A DNA stretch of 64,000 bases from Humidesulfovibrio sp. (GTDB lineage: Bacteria > Desulfobacterota > Desulfovibrionia > Desulfovibrionales > Desulfovibrionaceae): assembly GCF_030689645.1 (NCBI RefSeq), contig NZ_JAUYFU010000048.1, positions 270,513 to 334,512 of the forward strand, read 5' to 3'. Positions 17,401-25,903 of this stretch are shown piece after piece. The stretch's first letter is position 1. Every line of letters begins with the position of its first letter. The position numbers were made by a program, and so were the translations under genes. The notes below the pieces were generated by a model, which did no database searches, had not been told where the DNA came from, and saw only the letters and a list, made by a program, of their open reading frames with translations.

Positions 17401-20232
17401 ATGAGCGACTACAAGCAGACCCTCAAGCTGCCCCAGACCGGCTTCCCCATGAAGGCCAACCTGAAGCAGAAAGAGCCGGAAATCCTCAAGTTCTGGGCGC
17501 AGATCGACGCCTACGGCGCGATGGTGGCGGCCAACGAGGGCAATAAGACATACGTCCTGCACGACGGCCCGCCCTACGCCAACGGCAACATTCACATGGG
17601 CACGGCCATGAACAAGACCCTAAAGGACATCGTAGTCAAGTCGCGCAACATGAGCGGCCGCCAGGCCCAGTATGTGCCCGGCTGGGACTGCCACGGCCTG
17701 CCCATTGAGCACAAGGTCGAGACCGAGCTCAAAAAAAAGAAGAAGGAGCTGCCCGCCGTCACTGTGCGCAAGCTCTGCCGCGATTACGCCCTGAAATTTC
17801 TCGACATCCAGCGCAACGAATTCAAGCGCCTGGGTGTCCTGGCCACATGGGACAAGCCTTACATGACCCTCGACCCCAAGTACGAGGCCGCCACGGCGCG
17901 CGAACTTGGCAACTTCATGGACAAGGGCTCGGTGATCCGCGGCAAGAAGCCTATCTACTGGTGCTGCTCGTGCCACACCGCCCTGGCCGAGGCCGAAGTC
18001 GAATACGCCGACCATTCCTCGCCGTCCATCTTCGTGCGCTTCCCGCTCACGGACAAGCGCGTGCAGGCCTTGTTGCCAGCCGGGGCCAAATACGACCCGG
18101 CCAAGACCTTTGTGGCCATCTGGACCACCACTCCCTGGACTTTGCCCGACAACATGGGCGTGTGCGTGCATCCGGAGTTCGATTACGTCTTTGCCGAGGC
18201 GAATGGCTGTCTGTACCTGGTGGCAGAGCGGCTGCTCGCCCCCTGCGCCGAGATCTTCGGCTGGGATTCGCCCAAAGTCGTTGCGCGCGTGCCCGGTGCG
18301 AAGCTTGAGGGCCTTGAGGCTTGCCACCCCTTCTACAAGCGCAAGTCGCCCATCATCCTGGGCGACCACGTGACCCTGGACGCGGGCACGGGCTGCGTCC
18401 ACACCGCCCCCGGCCATGGCCGCGAGGACTACGAAGTGGGCATGAAGTACGGCCTGGAGGTTTACTCCCCCCTCGACGACGCGGGCCGCTTCCTGACCGA
18501 CGTGGAGTTCTTCGCAGGGCTCACCGTGTTTGAGGCCAATCCCAAGGTCATCGAAAAGCTCAAGCAGGTGGGCAACCTGCTGGCCCAGGAGAAGATCAGC
18601 CACTCCTACCCGCACTGCTGGCGCTGCAAAGAGCCGGTGATCTTCCGCGCCACCACCCAGTGGTTCATCTCCATGGAGGCCAACGACCTGCGCAAAAATG
18701 CGCTCAAGGCAATCCACGAGACCGTGCGCTGGATTCCCGCCTGGGGCGAGGAGCGCATCGGCAACATGATTGAGAACCGCCCGGACTGGTGCATCTCGCG
18801 CCAGCGCAACTGGGGCGTGCCCATCGTGGCCCTCATCTGCGAGGACTGCGACGAAGCCTATTTCGAAACAGCCTGGGTCATGGGCGTTGTAGACAAGTTC
18901 GCCCAGCATGCCACGGGCTGCGACTACTGGTTTGAAGCGCCCATAGAGGACATCGTGCCCGCAGGGCTCAAGTGCCCCAAGTGCGGCCGCGATCACTGGC
19001 GGCGTGAAACCGACATCCTGGACGTCTGGTTCGATTCCGGCACCAGCTTCGCCGCCGTGCTTGAGCAGCGCCCGGAGCTTTCCTGCCCGGCCGACCTGTA
19101 CCTTGAAGGTTCGGACCAGCATCGCGGTTGGTTCCACAGCTCACTGCTGGCCAGCATGGGCACGCGCGGCGTGCCGCCCTACAAGACCGTGCTCACGCAC
19201 GGCTACGTGGTGGACGGCGAAGGCCGCAAGATGTCCAAGTCCATCGGCAACGTCATCGCGCCTCAGGAGATCATCGACAAGTACGGCGCCGAAATCCTGC
19301 GCATGTGGGTTGCCGCCGTGAACTACCAGGAAGATGTACGCATCTCCGACGAGATCCTGAACCGCTTGGTGGACGCCTATCGCCGTATCCGCAACACAGT
19401 GCGCTTCATCATGGGCAATCTGGCCGACTTCGACCCGGCCAAGGACGCCGTGGCCCCGGAGGCCATGTTGCCCCTTGACCGCTTCGCACTCGATCTGGTT
19501 GAGCGCCGCCACAAGACCATTCAGCAGGCCTACGAGGACTTCGAGTTCCACAAGGTCTACCATACGCTGCACAACCTGTGCACCACGGACCTCTCGGCCT
19601 TCTACCTCGACATCATCAAGGACCGCCTGTACGTGTGCTCCGGCCTTGAGCGCCGCTCCGCCCAGACCGTGCTCTGGCGGGCCCTGCTCATCCTCCTGAA
19701 CGACATGGCCCCGGTCATGAGCTTCACGGCTGAGGAGGCCTTCCAGACCCTGCCCGAAACGCAGCGCCCCGGCGGATCCAGCGTGTTCACCATGCGCCTG
19801 CCCGAGGCCGCACCGGCCCTTTCCGACGCGCGCCGACAGGGCTTTGAGCTTCTGCTGGCCGTTCGCGGCGAAGTGACCAAGGCCATCGAGCCCATGCGCA
19901 AGGCCGGAGAAATCGGCCACTCCCTGGAGACGGAGATCACCCTCTTCGCCGAACCAGAGTTCAGCAAGCTTGTGCTGGATGAGCTTGGCGAAGAAGGCGG
20001 CAAGGAGTTCTTCATCATCTCCAAGCTTGCGCTGATGCCTTTTGACGCGGCCCCGGACAACGCAATCTCCGCAGACGCGGCCACGCCGGTCAAGATTGCG
20101 GTGACCAAGGCCAACGGCGCCAAGTGCCAGCGCTGCTGGCGCTACGACGAGAAGCTCGGCTCCAATGCCGAGCACCCGGAAATCTGCCCGCGCTGCACCA
20201 CCGTGGTGCAGGCGCTTGTACTGGGGAGCTAA
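17401..20232 (+). CDS. ileS: Isoleucine-tRNA ligase
   Basis: Class I aminoacyl-tRNA synthetase charging tRNA-Ile, with CP1 editing of valine. At 943 residues it has normal bacterial IleRS length. The HIGH motif is [16 protein letters not shown] near residue 60; KMSKS is intact ([11 protein letters not shown]) near residue 615. The editing domain has TTPWTLPDN, and the C-terminal zinc finger shows CQRCWRY and CPRC. AAGGAC lies about 11 bases before the ATG. The stop is followed directly by the ATG of lspA (TAAATG), giving the common ileS-lspA pair. It heads a run lspA, small membrane protein, cpoB, NIL ferredoxin and cheZ. Confidence 0.98.
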   Translation: MSDYKQTLKLPQTGFPMKANLKQKEPEILKFWAQIDAYGAMVAANEGNKTYVLHDGPPYANGNIHMGTAMNKTLKDIVVKSRNMSGRQAQYVPGWDCHGLPIEHKVETELKKKKKELPAVTVRKLCRDYALKFLDIQRNEFKRLGVLATWDKPYMTLDPKYEAATARELGNFMDKGSVIRGKKPIYWCCSCHTALAEAEVEYADHSSPSIFVRFPLTDKRVQALLPAGAKYDPAKTFVAIWTTTPWTLPDNMGVCVHPEFDYVFAEANGCLYLVAERLLAPCAEIFGWDSPKVVARVPGAKLEGLEACHPFYKRKSPIILGDHVTLDAGTGCVHTAPGHGREDYEVGMKYGLEVYSPLDDAGRFLTDVEFFAGLTVFEANPKVIEKLKQVGNLLAQEKISHSYPHCWRCKEPVIFRATTQWFISMEANDLRKNALKAIHETVRWIPAWGEERIGNMIENRPDWCISRQRNWGVPIVALICEDCDEAYFETAWVMGVVDKFAQHATGCDYWFEAPIEDIVPAGLKCPKCGRDHWRRETDILDVWFDSGTSFAAVLEQRPELSCPADLYLEGSDQHRGWFHSSLLASMGTRGVPPYKTVLTHGYVVDGEGRKMSKSIGNVIAPQEIIDKYGAEILRMWVAAVNYQEDVRISDEILNRLVDAYRRIRNTVRFIMGNLADFDPAKDAVAPEAMLPLDRFALDLVERRHKTIQQAYEDFEFHKVYHTLHNLCTTDLSAFYLDIIKDRLYVCSGLERRSAQTVLWRALLILLNDMAPVMSFTAEEAFQTLPETQRPGGSSVFTMRLPEAAPALSDARRQGFELLLAVRGEVTKAIEPMRKAGEIGHSLETEITLFAEPEFSKLVLDELGEEGGKEFFIISKLALMPFDAAPDNAISADAATPVKIAVTKANGAKCQRCWRYDEKLGSNAEHPEICPRCTTVVQALVLGS

Positions 20233-20739
20233 ATGGACTCGCGCCTGAAGACGGCGGCAATCCTGGCCGCCAGCATCATCATTCCAGACCAGATCACCAA
20301 GGCGGTGATCCAGCAGAAGTACGTCCTGTGGGACACAGACCCCGTGATTCCCGGATTCTTCAATCTGGTGCACGTGCTGAACAAAGGCGCGGCCTTCGGC
20401 TTTTTGAACCAGCCCGACACCAACTGGCAGATCTGGTTCTTCGTGGCCGTGACCATCTTCGCGGTGGGCTTCATCTACTACCTGCTCACCACGGCTGACC
20501 ACGGGGACAGATTCTTCATCTGGGGTCTTGGGCTTGTGCTTGGCGGAGCGCTGGGCAACCTCATCGATCGCGTCCGCTTCGGCTTCGTCGTGGACTTCCT
20601 TGATTTCCATATCGGCGAATATCACTGGCCAGCGTTCAACGTTGCGGACATCGCCATTACCTGCGGAGCCTTCAGCGTTATCATCTCCATGTACATGAAG
20701 AATCAAAGCGATAAAAAATCGCCGACGCAAAGCGCCTAA
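20233..20739 (+). CDS. lspA: Lipoprotein signal peptidase II
   Basis: Inner-membrane aspartyl protease that removes signal peptides from diacylated prolipoproteins. At 168 residues with four predicted membrane helices it fits the family. Both catalytic Asp boxes are present: NLIDRVRFGFVVDFLDFH and AFNVADIAI. The conserved VLNKGAAFGFL (the N-x-G-AAF element) precedes them. The ATG immediately follows the ileS stop, so the gene depends on ileS translation and transcription. Its substrates within this window would include CpoB, the sodC product and several other lipobox proteins. Confidence 0.98.
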   Translation: MDSRLKTAAILAASIIIPDQITKAVIQQKYVLWDTDPVIPGFFNLVHVLNKGAAFGFLNQPDTNWQIWFFVAVTIFAVGFIYYLLTTADHGDRFFIWGLGLVLGGALGNLIDRVRFGFVVDFLDFHIGEYHWPAFNVADIAITCGAFSVIISMYMKNQSDKKSPTQSA

Positions 20740-20760
20740 AGGCCGAAGGAGCACACGAAC

Positions 20761-20982
20761 ATGTTCGAACTGCCGCCCCTGGCCCCGTCCCAATGGATCG
20801 TCATCCTCGGCGCCGTTGGTGTTTTTGCCGCCATCAGCCTGTACGCCATTTGGGACGCCTCACGCCGCGACTTCGGGTCTCCCACGGCCCGGTTCGGCTG
20901 GATTCAGCTGTCCGTGATGGTTCCTTTTCTCGGTGGACTGGCGTATCTGATTTTTGGTAGAAAAAGAGGGAGGAAACTCTGA
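20761..20982 (+). CDS. Small two-helix membrane protein, PLDc_N-like
   Basis: A 73-residue membrane protein resembling the PLDc_N domain (the N-terminal membrane part of cardiolipin synthases), found as a stand-alone protein in many bacteria; its function is unknown. Helix 1 is about residues 12-30 (IVILGAVGVFAAISLYAIW), then RRDFGSPTARFGWI, and helix 2 about 48-65 ending in YLIFGRKRG. GGAGCAC lies before the ATG. Its stop overlaps the start of cpoB as TGATG, so the two are translationally coupled. There is no phospholipase D HKD domain, so it is not a synthase itself. Confidence 0.75.
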   Translation: MFELPPLAPSQWIVILGAVGVFAAISLYAIWDASRRDFGSPTARFGWIQLSVMVPFLGGLAYLIFGRKRGRKL

Positions 20983-21881
20983 TGTCCGCATCGACCAGCC
21001 GCAATGTGGTCCTGGCCCTCGGTCTTGCAGCCATGCTTTCGGGCTGCGCAACCAAATCAGACCTGGACACCCTTCAGAACCAGGCCTATCGCGACCGGCA
21101 AGAAAGCCGCCGCACAATCCAAAAGCTTGAAGAGCAGCTCACCCAAACCCAAGAAGAGCTGCGTGAAGAGATTCAAAAGAGCACCTCTCCGGTGCAGGCG
21201 AAGCAGGCCAACACCTGGGCTGAGCTGGAATCAATGCGCATGCAGGTGGCGAAGCTTCAAGAAAAACTCGACACACTCTCCGTCAAATTCAACGCCATGA
21301 CCAACTCCGCTGCTGGCGGCCCGAGCCTCGTTGACGTGGCCAGCGACGTGCAGAACATCAAGACGGCGCTGCAAAGCCAGTTCGGCATGGACCTGGGCAA
21401 CGCCGCAGCAGCAGCTCCCCCAGCAGAAACGCCGGCGCTGGCTGCTCAGGCCAAGGCCGCCCCCAAGGCAGAGGCCCCCAAGCCCGCCGCAGAAGTCATC
21501 AAGGTGGATACGGCCGACGCCCTCTTCGCCAAGGCCGATGCCTCCTTCAAGGCCAGAAAATACGAAGAAGCCCGGCAGTATTATTCTGAATTCGCCACCA
21601 ACTTCAAGAAGCACCCCAAAACCTCTGAAGCCGTGTACTGGGTGGGCGAATGCGCCTTGAACCTGCAGGACTACGGCAAGGCCGTACTGGCCTATCAGGA
21701 GGTCATCGAACGCTTCCCGAAGAGCACAAAGTACAAGTCCGCAGTGCTCAAGCAAGGCATGGCCTTCTTCAAGATCGGCAAGGACAAGGCGGGCAAGGCC
21801 GTGCTTGAGGACCTCATCGCCAGGTTCCCCAGTTCGCCCGAAGCCATCAGCGCCAAGAAGTTCCTCAAAGACCACAAGTAA
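20982..21881 (+). CDS. CpoB/YbgF-like periplasmic TPR lipoprotein
   Basis: Predicted cell-division coordinator CpoB (YbgF), which in E. coli links the Tol-Pal system with peptidoglycan synthesis. Here it carries a lipobox (LGLAAMLSGCATK), so it is probably membrane-anchored. After the signal come a coiled coil (about residues 25-110), an Ala/Pro/Lys-rich linker (about 140-170) and TPR repeats (about 180-299) with DALFAKADASFKARKYEEA and YQEVIERFPKSTKYKSA. This coiled coil plus TPR order is the CpoB/YbgF layout. GGGAGGAA precedes the overlapping TGATG start. No tol or pal gene is nearby, so the assignment rests on domain layout. Confidence 0.82.
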   Translation: MSASTSRNVVLALGLAAMLSGCATKSDLDTLQNQAYRDRQESRRTIQKLEEQLTQTQEELREEIQKSTSPVQAKQANTWAELESMRMQVAKLQEKLDTLSVKFNAMTNSAAGGPSLVDVASDVQNIKTALQSQFGMDLGNAAAAAPPAETPALAAQAKAAPKAEAPKPAAEVIKVDTADALFAKADASFKARKYEEARQYYSEFATNFKKHPKTSEAVYWVGECALNLQDYGKAVLAYQEVIERFPKSTKYKSAVLKQGMAFFKIGKDKAGKAVLEDLIARFPSSPEAISAKKFLKDHK

Positions 21882-21931
21882 CGCCCGGCCCGTACGGACA
21901 ACCACCGCACGGACCTGATCCAGAGGCTCAC

Positions 21932-22375
21932 ATGACCGAAGAAGGCAACGGATTCCGCAAGATCATCTACCTCTCCTTTCCACCGGAGGCCAGCGGTCGC
22001 CCCGTGGTCTGCAATTTGGCCCTGCTGTTCAACTTGAGTTTCAACATACTCAAGGCTGACATCAGCCCGCGCCATGAGGGCAGCCTGACGCTCGAGATCA
22101 CGGGCCGAGAAGAAAACTATCACAAAGGCCTGTCGTACCTGAAAGAGAATGGGGTAAAGATAACTCCAGCCTCGCAGAAGGTCTCGCGCGATGAAGACGC
22201 CTGCATGCACTGTGGTCTGTGCACCTCGCTCTGCCGCGCCAAGGCCCTTTTCGTTGACATCCCCTCGCGCCGGATCACCTTCGACGTCGAGAAATGCTCT
22301 GCCTGCGGCATGTGCACGCGCGTTTGCCCCGTCCGCGCCATGATTGTGGACATGAACGACAACGACTTAAGCTGA
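21932..22375 (+). CDS. NIL-domain dicluster ferredoxin
   Basis: A 147-residue protein with an N-terminal NIL domain (about 10-78; the ligand-binding ACT-like fold also found in the methionine importer MetN) and two [4Fe-4S] motifs: CMHCGLCTSLCRAKA near 90 and CSACGMCTRVCPVRA near 118. In the first cluster the residue after the fourth Cys is Arg rather than Pro. Established work on sulfate reducers connects NIL-ferredoxins to homocysteine formation from aspartate semialdehyde together with a DUF39 protein. No DUF39 gene lies nearby, so the role here is inference. It is in the ileS-lspA-cpoB run just before cheZ. Confidence 0.88.
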   Translation: MTEEGNGFRKIIYLSFPPEASGRPVVCNLALLFNLSFNILKADISPRHEGSLTLEITGREENYHKGLSYLKENGVKITPASQKVSRDEDACMHCGLCTSLCRAKALFVDIPSRRITFDVEKCSACGMCTRVCPVRAMIVDMNDNDLS

Positions 22376-22399
22376 CCCTTCCCCTTAAGGAGGCGGAAC

Positions 22400-23131
22400 G
22401 TGACCGAAGACAACCCGCTCATGCGAGAGCTGATGCAAAAGGTTGCCGACCAACTGGCGGCGGACCTTCGCGAAACGTTGACCGCTGCGGTGGAGCGTGA
22501 GATTTCTAAGACGCTGAGCGGGGCGCTGCTGGAGGGCGAATTCTACCGCCGGGTTAACGAGGACCTGCAAAAGGGCTTCAAGGAAATATACCAGGAGATC
22601 AAGGTCGCCAAGACGTCCAGCTCTCCCGCGCCCTTGAGCGAAGACCCCAACGAGCTGTTCAGCCAAGCATCCAACCAGCTTGACGCCATTCTGCAGACCA
22701 CGGAAAGCGCCACTGTCAAGATCATCGACACAATCGAGAATCTTCAGACCCTTTCAGACACTCTGGCAGGCATCGTCAAATCCTTCGAAACTGGCGGCGT
22801 GTCCAAGGCTGAGCGCGAAACCCTGGCCAGCATCAACAACACCTTGAGCATGGACCTCATGAGCATCATGACCACGCTGAGTTTCCAGGACCTCACTGGC
22901 CAGCGCATCAAGATCATCATCGAAACAATCAAGAAAATTGAGAAAATCGTCCTCGACGTTTATATGACCACAGGCCTCATGATCAAGGCGCACACCGAAG
23001 CTCCCAACGAAAAGGCCGACTTCCAACATCTGCAGGCCAAAGCCAAGGACCAGCTTTCGACCCTACAAGGCCCCCAGTTGGACAGCACCCAAGGATCAGT
23101 GGATGACCTTCTGTCCAGCCTTGGCCTCTAG
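22400..23131 (+). CDS. cheZ: Chemotaxis phosphatase CheZ
   Basis: Dephosphorylates CheY-P to end the motor signal. The 243 residues contain the long four-helix-bundle hairpin with the catalytic element LSFQDLTGQRIKII (Asp and Gln that attack CheY-P) near residue 160. The C-terminus is GSVDDLLSSLGL, matching the CheY-binding tail of known CheZ proteins. The start is a GTG at 22400 preceded by AAGGAGGCGG. No cheY or cheA is nearby. It ends the ileS run, about 60 bases before the tRNA-Arg gene. It is consistent with the flagellar genes elsewhere in the window (motAB, flaG). Confidence 0.93.
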   Translation: MTEDNPLMRELMQKVADQLAADLRETLTAAVEREISKTLSGALLEGEFYRRVNEDLQKGFKEIYQEIKVAKTSSSPAPLSEDPNELFSQASNQLDAILQTTESATVKIIDTIENLQTLSDTLAGIVKSFETGGVSKAERETLASINNTLSMDLMSIMTTLSFQDLTGQRIKIIIETIKKIEKIVLDVYMTTGLMIKAHTEAPNEKADFQHLQAKAKDQLSTLQGPQLDSTQGSVDDLLSSLGL

Positions 23132-23150
23132 CTCTAGCGCGAGCGGCTCC

Positions 23151-23179
23151 TTGACAGAGCCTGGCCGAAAGGTTAGCTA
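23151..23179 (+). promoter_or_regulatory. Candidate promoter for tRNA-Arg
   Basis: A perfect -35 hexamer TTGACA (23151-23156) lies 17 bases before TAGCTA (23174-23179), about 12 bases ahead of the mature tRNA. The -10 is weak. Confidence 0.5.
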
Positions 23180-23190
23180 GGCGACCCTAC

Positions 23191-23267
23191 GGGCAATTAG
23201 CTCAGCTGGATAGAGCGTCGGCCTCCGGAGCCGAAGGTCGGGCGTTCGAACCGCCCATTGCCCACCA
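23191..23267 (+). tRNA. tRNA-Arg (anticodon CCG)
   Basis: A complete 77-base cloverleaf. The acceptor arms are GGGCAAT and ATTGCCC, the D arm has AGCTCAGCTGGATAGAGC, and the anticodon stem is TCGGC/GCCGA with loop CTCCGGA, so the anticodon is CCG and reads CGG. The T loop is GTTCGAA and CCA is encoded. No integrase gene or repeated tRNA 3' end was seen, so it is not an obvious element attachment site here. Confidence 0.97.
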
Positions 23268-23278
23268 GCTTTCATAAA

Positions 23279-23306
23279 GGGTCATGCCACGGCATGGCCC
23301 TTTTTT
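23279..23306 (+). terminator. Terminator after tRNA-Arg
   Basis: GGGTCATGCC (23279-23288) pairs with GGCATGGCCC (23291-23300) with one G-T pair, followed by six T. It is a strong rho-independent terminator directly before the sodC ribosome site. Confidence 0.9.
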
Positions 23307-23349
23307 GTTTCTGCCGCACAGCCAGTATTCTTCAACTCCGGGAGCCCCC

Positions 23350-23886
23350 ATGCTGAAACGCACTCTCCCCCTCTTGCTGCCACTTGGCCTGGCCTTGTTC
23401 CTGAGCGGCTGCGGCCTTGCCACGCACTTCGGCAGCCCCGCAGGCCTCCAGGCAGCTCTCAAACCCACCAAGGGCAATCAGGCCAGCGGGCTCATGACCT
23501 TTCGCCAACAGGGAAATGAGGTGCTGATCCAAGGCACCTTCTCCGGTCTTACGCCAGGCGCCCACGGCCTGCATATCCACGAGGGAGGCGACTGCGGTGG
23601 CTCCGCCGCAAGAAATGCGGGCGGCCACTTCAATCCAACCGGCGCACGCCACGGCAGCCCGGCCAGCCCCTCGCACCATCTGGGCGACCTGCCCATGCTC
23701 ACCGCAGGCCAAAACGGCTCTGCACGCTTCCAGGCACGCATGCCCGGCTTGACGCTGGACAACGCGCCCACAGGCATTCGGGGGCGCACTGTCATCGTCA
23801 CGGAACGGCCAGACGACTTCACAACCCAACCCACCGGAAACTCCGGCCCGGCAGTGTCCTGCGGCGTTATCAGGCCTGAGCCTTAA
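23350..23886 (+). CDS. sodC: Cu/Zn superoxide dismutase, lipoprotein
   Basis: Periplasmic copper-zinc superoxide dismutase. I start at the ATG at 23350, which gives a lipoprotein signal (LGLALFLSGCG) and has GGGAG upstream; the frame is open further but would run through the tRNA terminator. The 178 residues contain the Cu ligands in HGLHIHEGGDC, the bridging-His region GGHFNPTGARHG, the Zn loop ending in SHHLGDLP, and the C-terminal CGVI with the disulfide Cys. Anchoring at the membrane suggests defence against external superoxide in an oxygen-exposed anaerobe. It must have its own promoter between the tRNA terminator and 23350 or depend on read-through; none was obvious. Confidence 0.93.
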   Translation: MLKRTLPLLLPLGLALFLSGCGLATHFGSPAGLQAALKPTKGNQASGLMTFRQQGNEVLIQGTFSGLTPGAHGLHIHEGGDCGGSAARNAGGHFNPTGARHGSPASPSHHLGDLPMLTAGQNGSARFQARMPGLTLDNAPTGIRGRTVIVTERPDDFTTQPTGNSGPAVSCGVIRPEP

Positions 23887-23897
23887 GCGCATACCGT

Positions 23898-23931
23898 AAA
23901 AGCCCCCCGCCCAGGCGAAGTCGGCTCTTTT
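23898..23931. terminator. Possible bidirectional terminator between sodC and chemoreceptor
   Basis: AAAAGCC (23898-23904) can pair with GGCTCTTTT (23923-23931) with one bulge, enclosing a GCC/GGC inner stem. It sits between two converging genes, with A and T runs on opposite flanks. Confidence 0.45.
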
Positions 23932-23951
23932 CAGCACCTGGAGGAGGCTCA

Positions 23952-25709
23952 TCAGGCCAGGAGCTTCACCCCTATGGCCCGTCCAAGGTTAACATCGACC
24001 CCAAGCACTCCCGCCAACTCACCCGTTTGCGTCATGATGGGAGCTGATACGGTGATGCAGTTCTCGTTTGTGGCGCTCGACACATAGACCTCGCTCACAG
24101 CCATGCTTCGCGTTTCAGCGGGCTGCCGGAACCAATCCCTGTTCGACCAGTCGCGCCCATAGGCGCTTGCATCGGCGCTGATGCCTCCTGGCCCGCGCCC
24201 GATGTTCGACACCACTTGCAACCCCCTGGCATCGGTCAGATACACCAGCTCAAGTGCCTCATTCTGACTCAGGGACTGGCGCATGGCCGTCTCCTGTTCA
24301 GCGCGCTGCGAAGAGCGCACACGCGGATCCGATGCCAGGCCTTCAACAATCCCCTGGACAGTGCCGCTGCCGATGAGCTGAAACACCGCATTCATCGATT
24401 CGAGTTCAACGACCCGGCCAAGCAGCCCAGCCACGGATTCAATCGCCCCCTGCGCCCCAGCGTAGCTCTGTTCGGAAATGGTGCGTACCTGCCGCACGAT
24501 GTCGCTGATGCGACCACTTGTGTCGGCCTGCTTGTCGGCCGCATCGGCCATGTCGCGGATATGCTGCGCAGTATCTCCGGCAAGCAGCACGATCTCGCGC
24601 AGGGAAGCGCCGGAACCCTGGGCCAAGTCCACTGCACAATTCACCCGACTGGCCGTCTCCTCCATGTCGCGCTCCGTGCGCTCTACTCCCTGCTGAATGC
24701 CGAGGGTCCGTTGCGCCACCTCTCGCGTAGCGTTCATGGTCTTCTCGGCCAGCTTGCGCACCTCATCCGCCACGACAGCGAAGCCCCTACCTGCATCGCC
24801 AGCACGGGCTGCCTCAATGGCGGCGTTCAACGCCAGAAGGTTGGTCTGGTCGGCGATGTCTGAAATGACGTCCATGATCTTTTCGACTGCCAGGGCCTGT
24901 CTTCCAAGATCGCGCACAACTGATGCAAGATCCTGAGCCTTCTGCTCCACAGACCGTATGGCGGAAACAGTCTCGTCAACCGCCACTGAGCCGCTGCGCG
25001 CCTTGTCCTGCGCAGTCTGCGCCTGATCCACGGCGCCAGAGGACCGCAACAACATCTGTCGCACTGCGTCATCAAGCTGGTCCATGGAACTTGCCGCGTC
25101 CTGCATGAGGCGTTGCTGACGCTGTGCACCGGATCCGCTGGACTCAGAAAGAGTGCGAAGCTCTTCACATGAGGAATGGATCCCGCCAATAGCCACCCCA
25201 AGAGTTTTGGATGCCGAAATGAGGCCCTCGCGACGTGACGTCTCCGCACGTTCACGAGCAATCACAGCCTCAGAGCACGCGGCCCTCGCAGCCTTTGTCT
25301 CCAGATCAAGCTGAACTTGAAGATCCGCCTCGCGTTGACGTAAATCCAAACATTCACTTACAATATTGTTTATTTGCTGTGATAACTCAACAAATATGTC
25401 GCCATCAACAAGAATCGGTGATTCCTTTTTCGTAGAACCTAAAATTGCAACAGAAGTTGCACAACCGATGCTATCAGCCATATAATTACGGACAGTTACG
25501 CGCATACGCACAGTAATACACAGACTGACAAGAACCATGAGTATGGCAAGAATTCTTCCATACTCCAGGCTATACTTTTGCAAATTCGTCAGATTATTCA
25601 TCTCAGAAGTGAACGCTGGCATACCCGGAATGGCTGCGAGCACCCCGACAACCAAAAGGCTAAGCGCCGAGATAATTAATGTATAAACCAAGCATGCTCG
25701 TGACGTCAT
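23952..25709 (-). CDS. Methyl-accepting chemotaxis protein with C-terminal Cache-like domain
   Basis: A 585-residue chemoreceptor with unusual order. Two membrane helices (about 6-27 and 53-70) enclose only a short loop, so there is no room for a periplasmic sensor. A coiled coil follows, then the MCP signalling domain with the intact tip [20 protein letters not shown] near residue 290. After it, about residues 430-585 look like a Cache/PDC sensor: [40 protein letters not shown] and [11 protein letters not shown]. This sensor would be cytoplasmic. The first 130 codons are AT-rich compared with the rest. AAGGAG lies 12 bases before the ATG. Its ligand is unknown. Confidence 0.88.
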   Translation of the reverse strand: MTSRACLVYTLIISALSLLVVGVLAAIPGMPAFTSEMNNLTNLQKYSLEYGRILAILMVLVSLCITVRMRVTVRNYMADSIGCATSVAILGSTKKESPILVDGDIFVELSQQINNIVSECLDLRQREADLQVQLDLETKAARAACSEAVIARERAETSRREGLISASKTLGVAIGGIHSSCEELRTLSESSGSGAQRQQRLMQDAASSMDQLDDAVRQMLLRSSGAVDQAQTAQDKARSGSVAVDETVSAIRSVEQKAQDLASVVRDLGRQALAVEKIMDVISDIADQTNLLALNAAIEAARAGDAGRGFAVVADEVRKLAEKTMNATREVAQRTLGIQQGVERTERDMEETASRVNCAVDLAQGSGASLREIVLLAGDTAQHIRDMADAADKQADTSGRISDIVRQVRTISEQSYAGAQGAIESVAGLLGRVVELESMNAVFQLIGSGTVQGIVEGLASDPRVRSSQRAEQETAMRQSLSQNEALELVYLTDARGLQVVSNIGRGPGGISADASAYGRDWSNRDWFRQPAETRSMAVSEVYVSSATNENCITVSAPIMTQTGELAGVLGVDVNLGRAIGVKLLA

Positions 25710-25800
25710 AATATTTCGCGCTCCTTGCGTTGAGTGACAACAAGGCCATCATGAGCAAGAACCCGGCCAAATCGCATACCCGCAGTATTCAGAAAATTCA

Positions 25801-25829
25801 TTGCAACCATGACGGGATTCTTGCAAAAT
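25801..25829 (+). promoter_or_regulatory. Weak candidate promoter for the AsmA-like locus
   Basis: TTGCAA (25801-25806), 17 bases, then CAAAAT (25824-25829). A second TTGCAA at 25821-25826 overlaps it, so the site is ambiguous. It lies about 75 bases before the AsmA-like start in an AT-rich divergent gap. Confidence 0.35.
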
Positions 25830-25903
25830 TGAATGGAGAGTAGGGACGACTGACACCACCCTGCGACCCGCAGCGGAGGCGCCCCAACCGCACCGGAGCG
25901 GCA

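Noticed and set aside
17620..20793. Two frames of over 500 codons on minus, opposite ileS and lspA
   Set aside because: Both mirror well-defined genes and have no motifs; they are codon-bias shadows.
23191..23267. tRNA-Arg as an integration site of a mobile element
   Set aside because: No integrase is adjacent and no repeated tRNA 3' end was noticed; downstream is an ordinary sodC gene.
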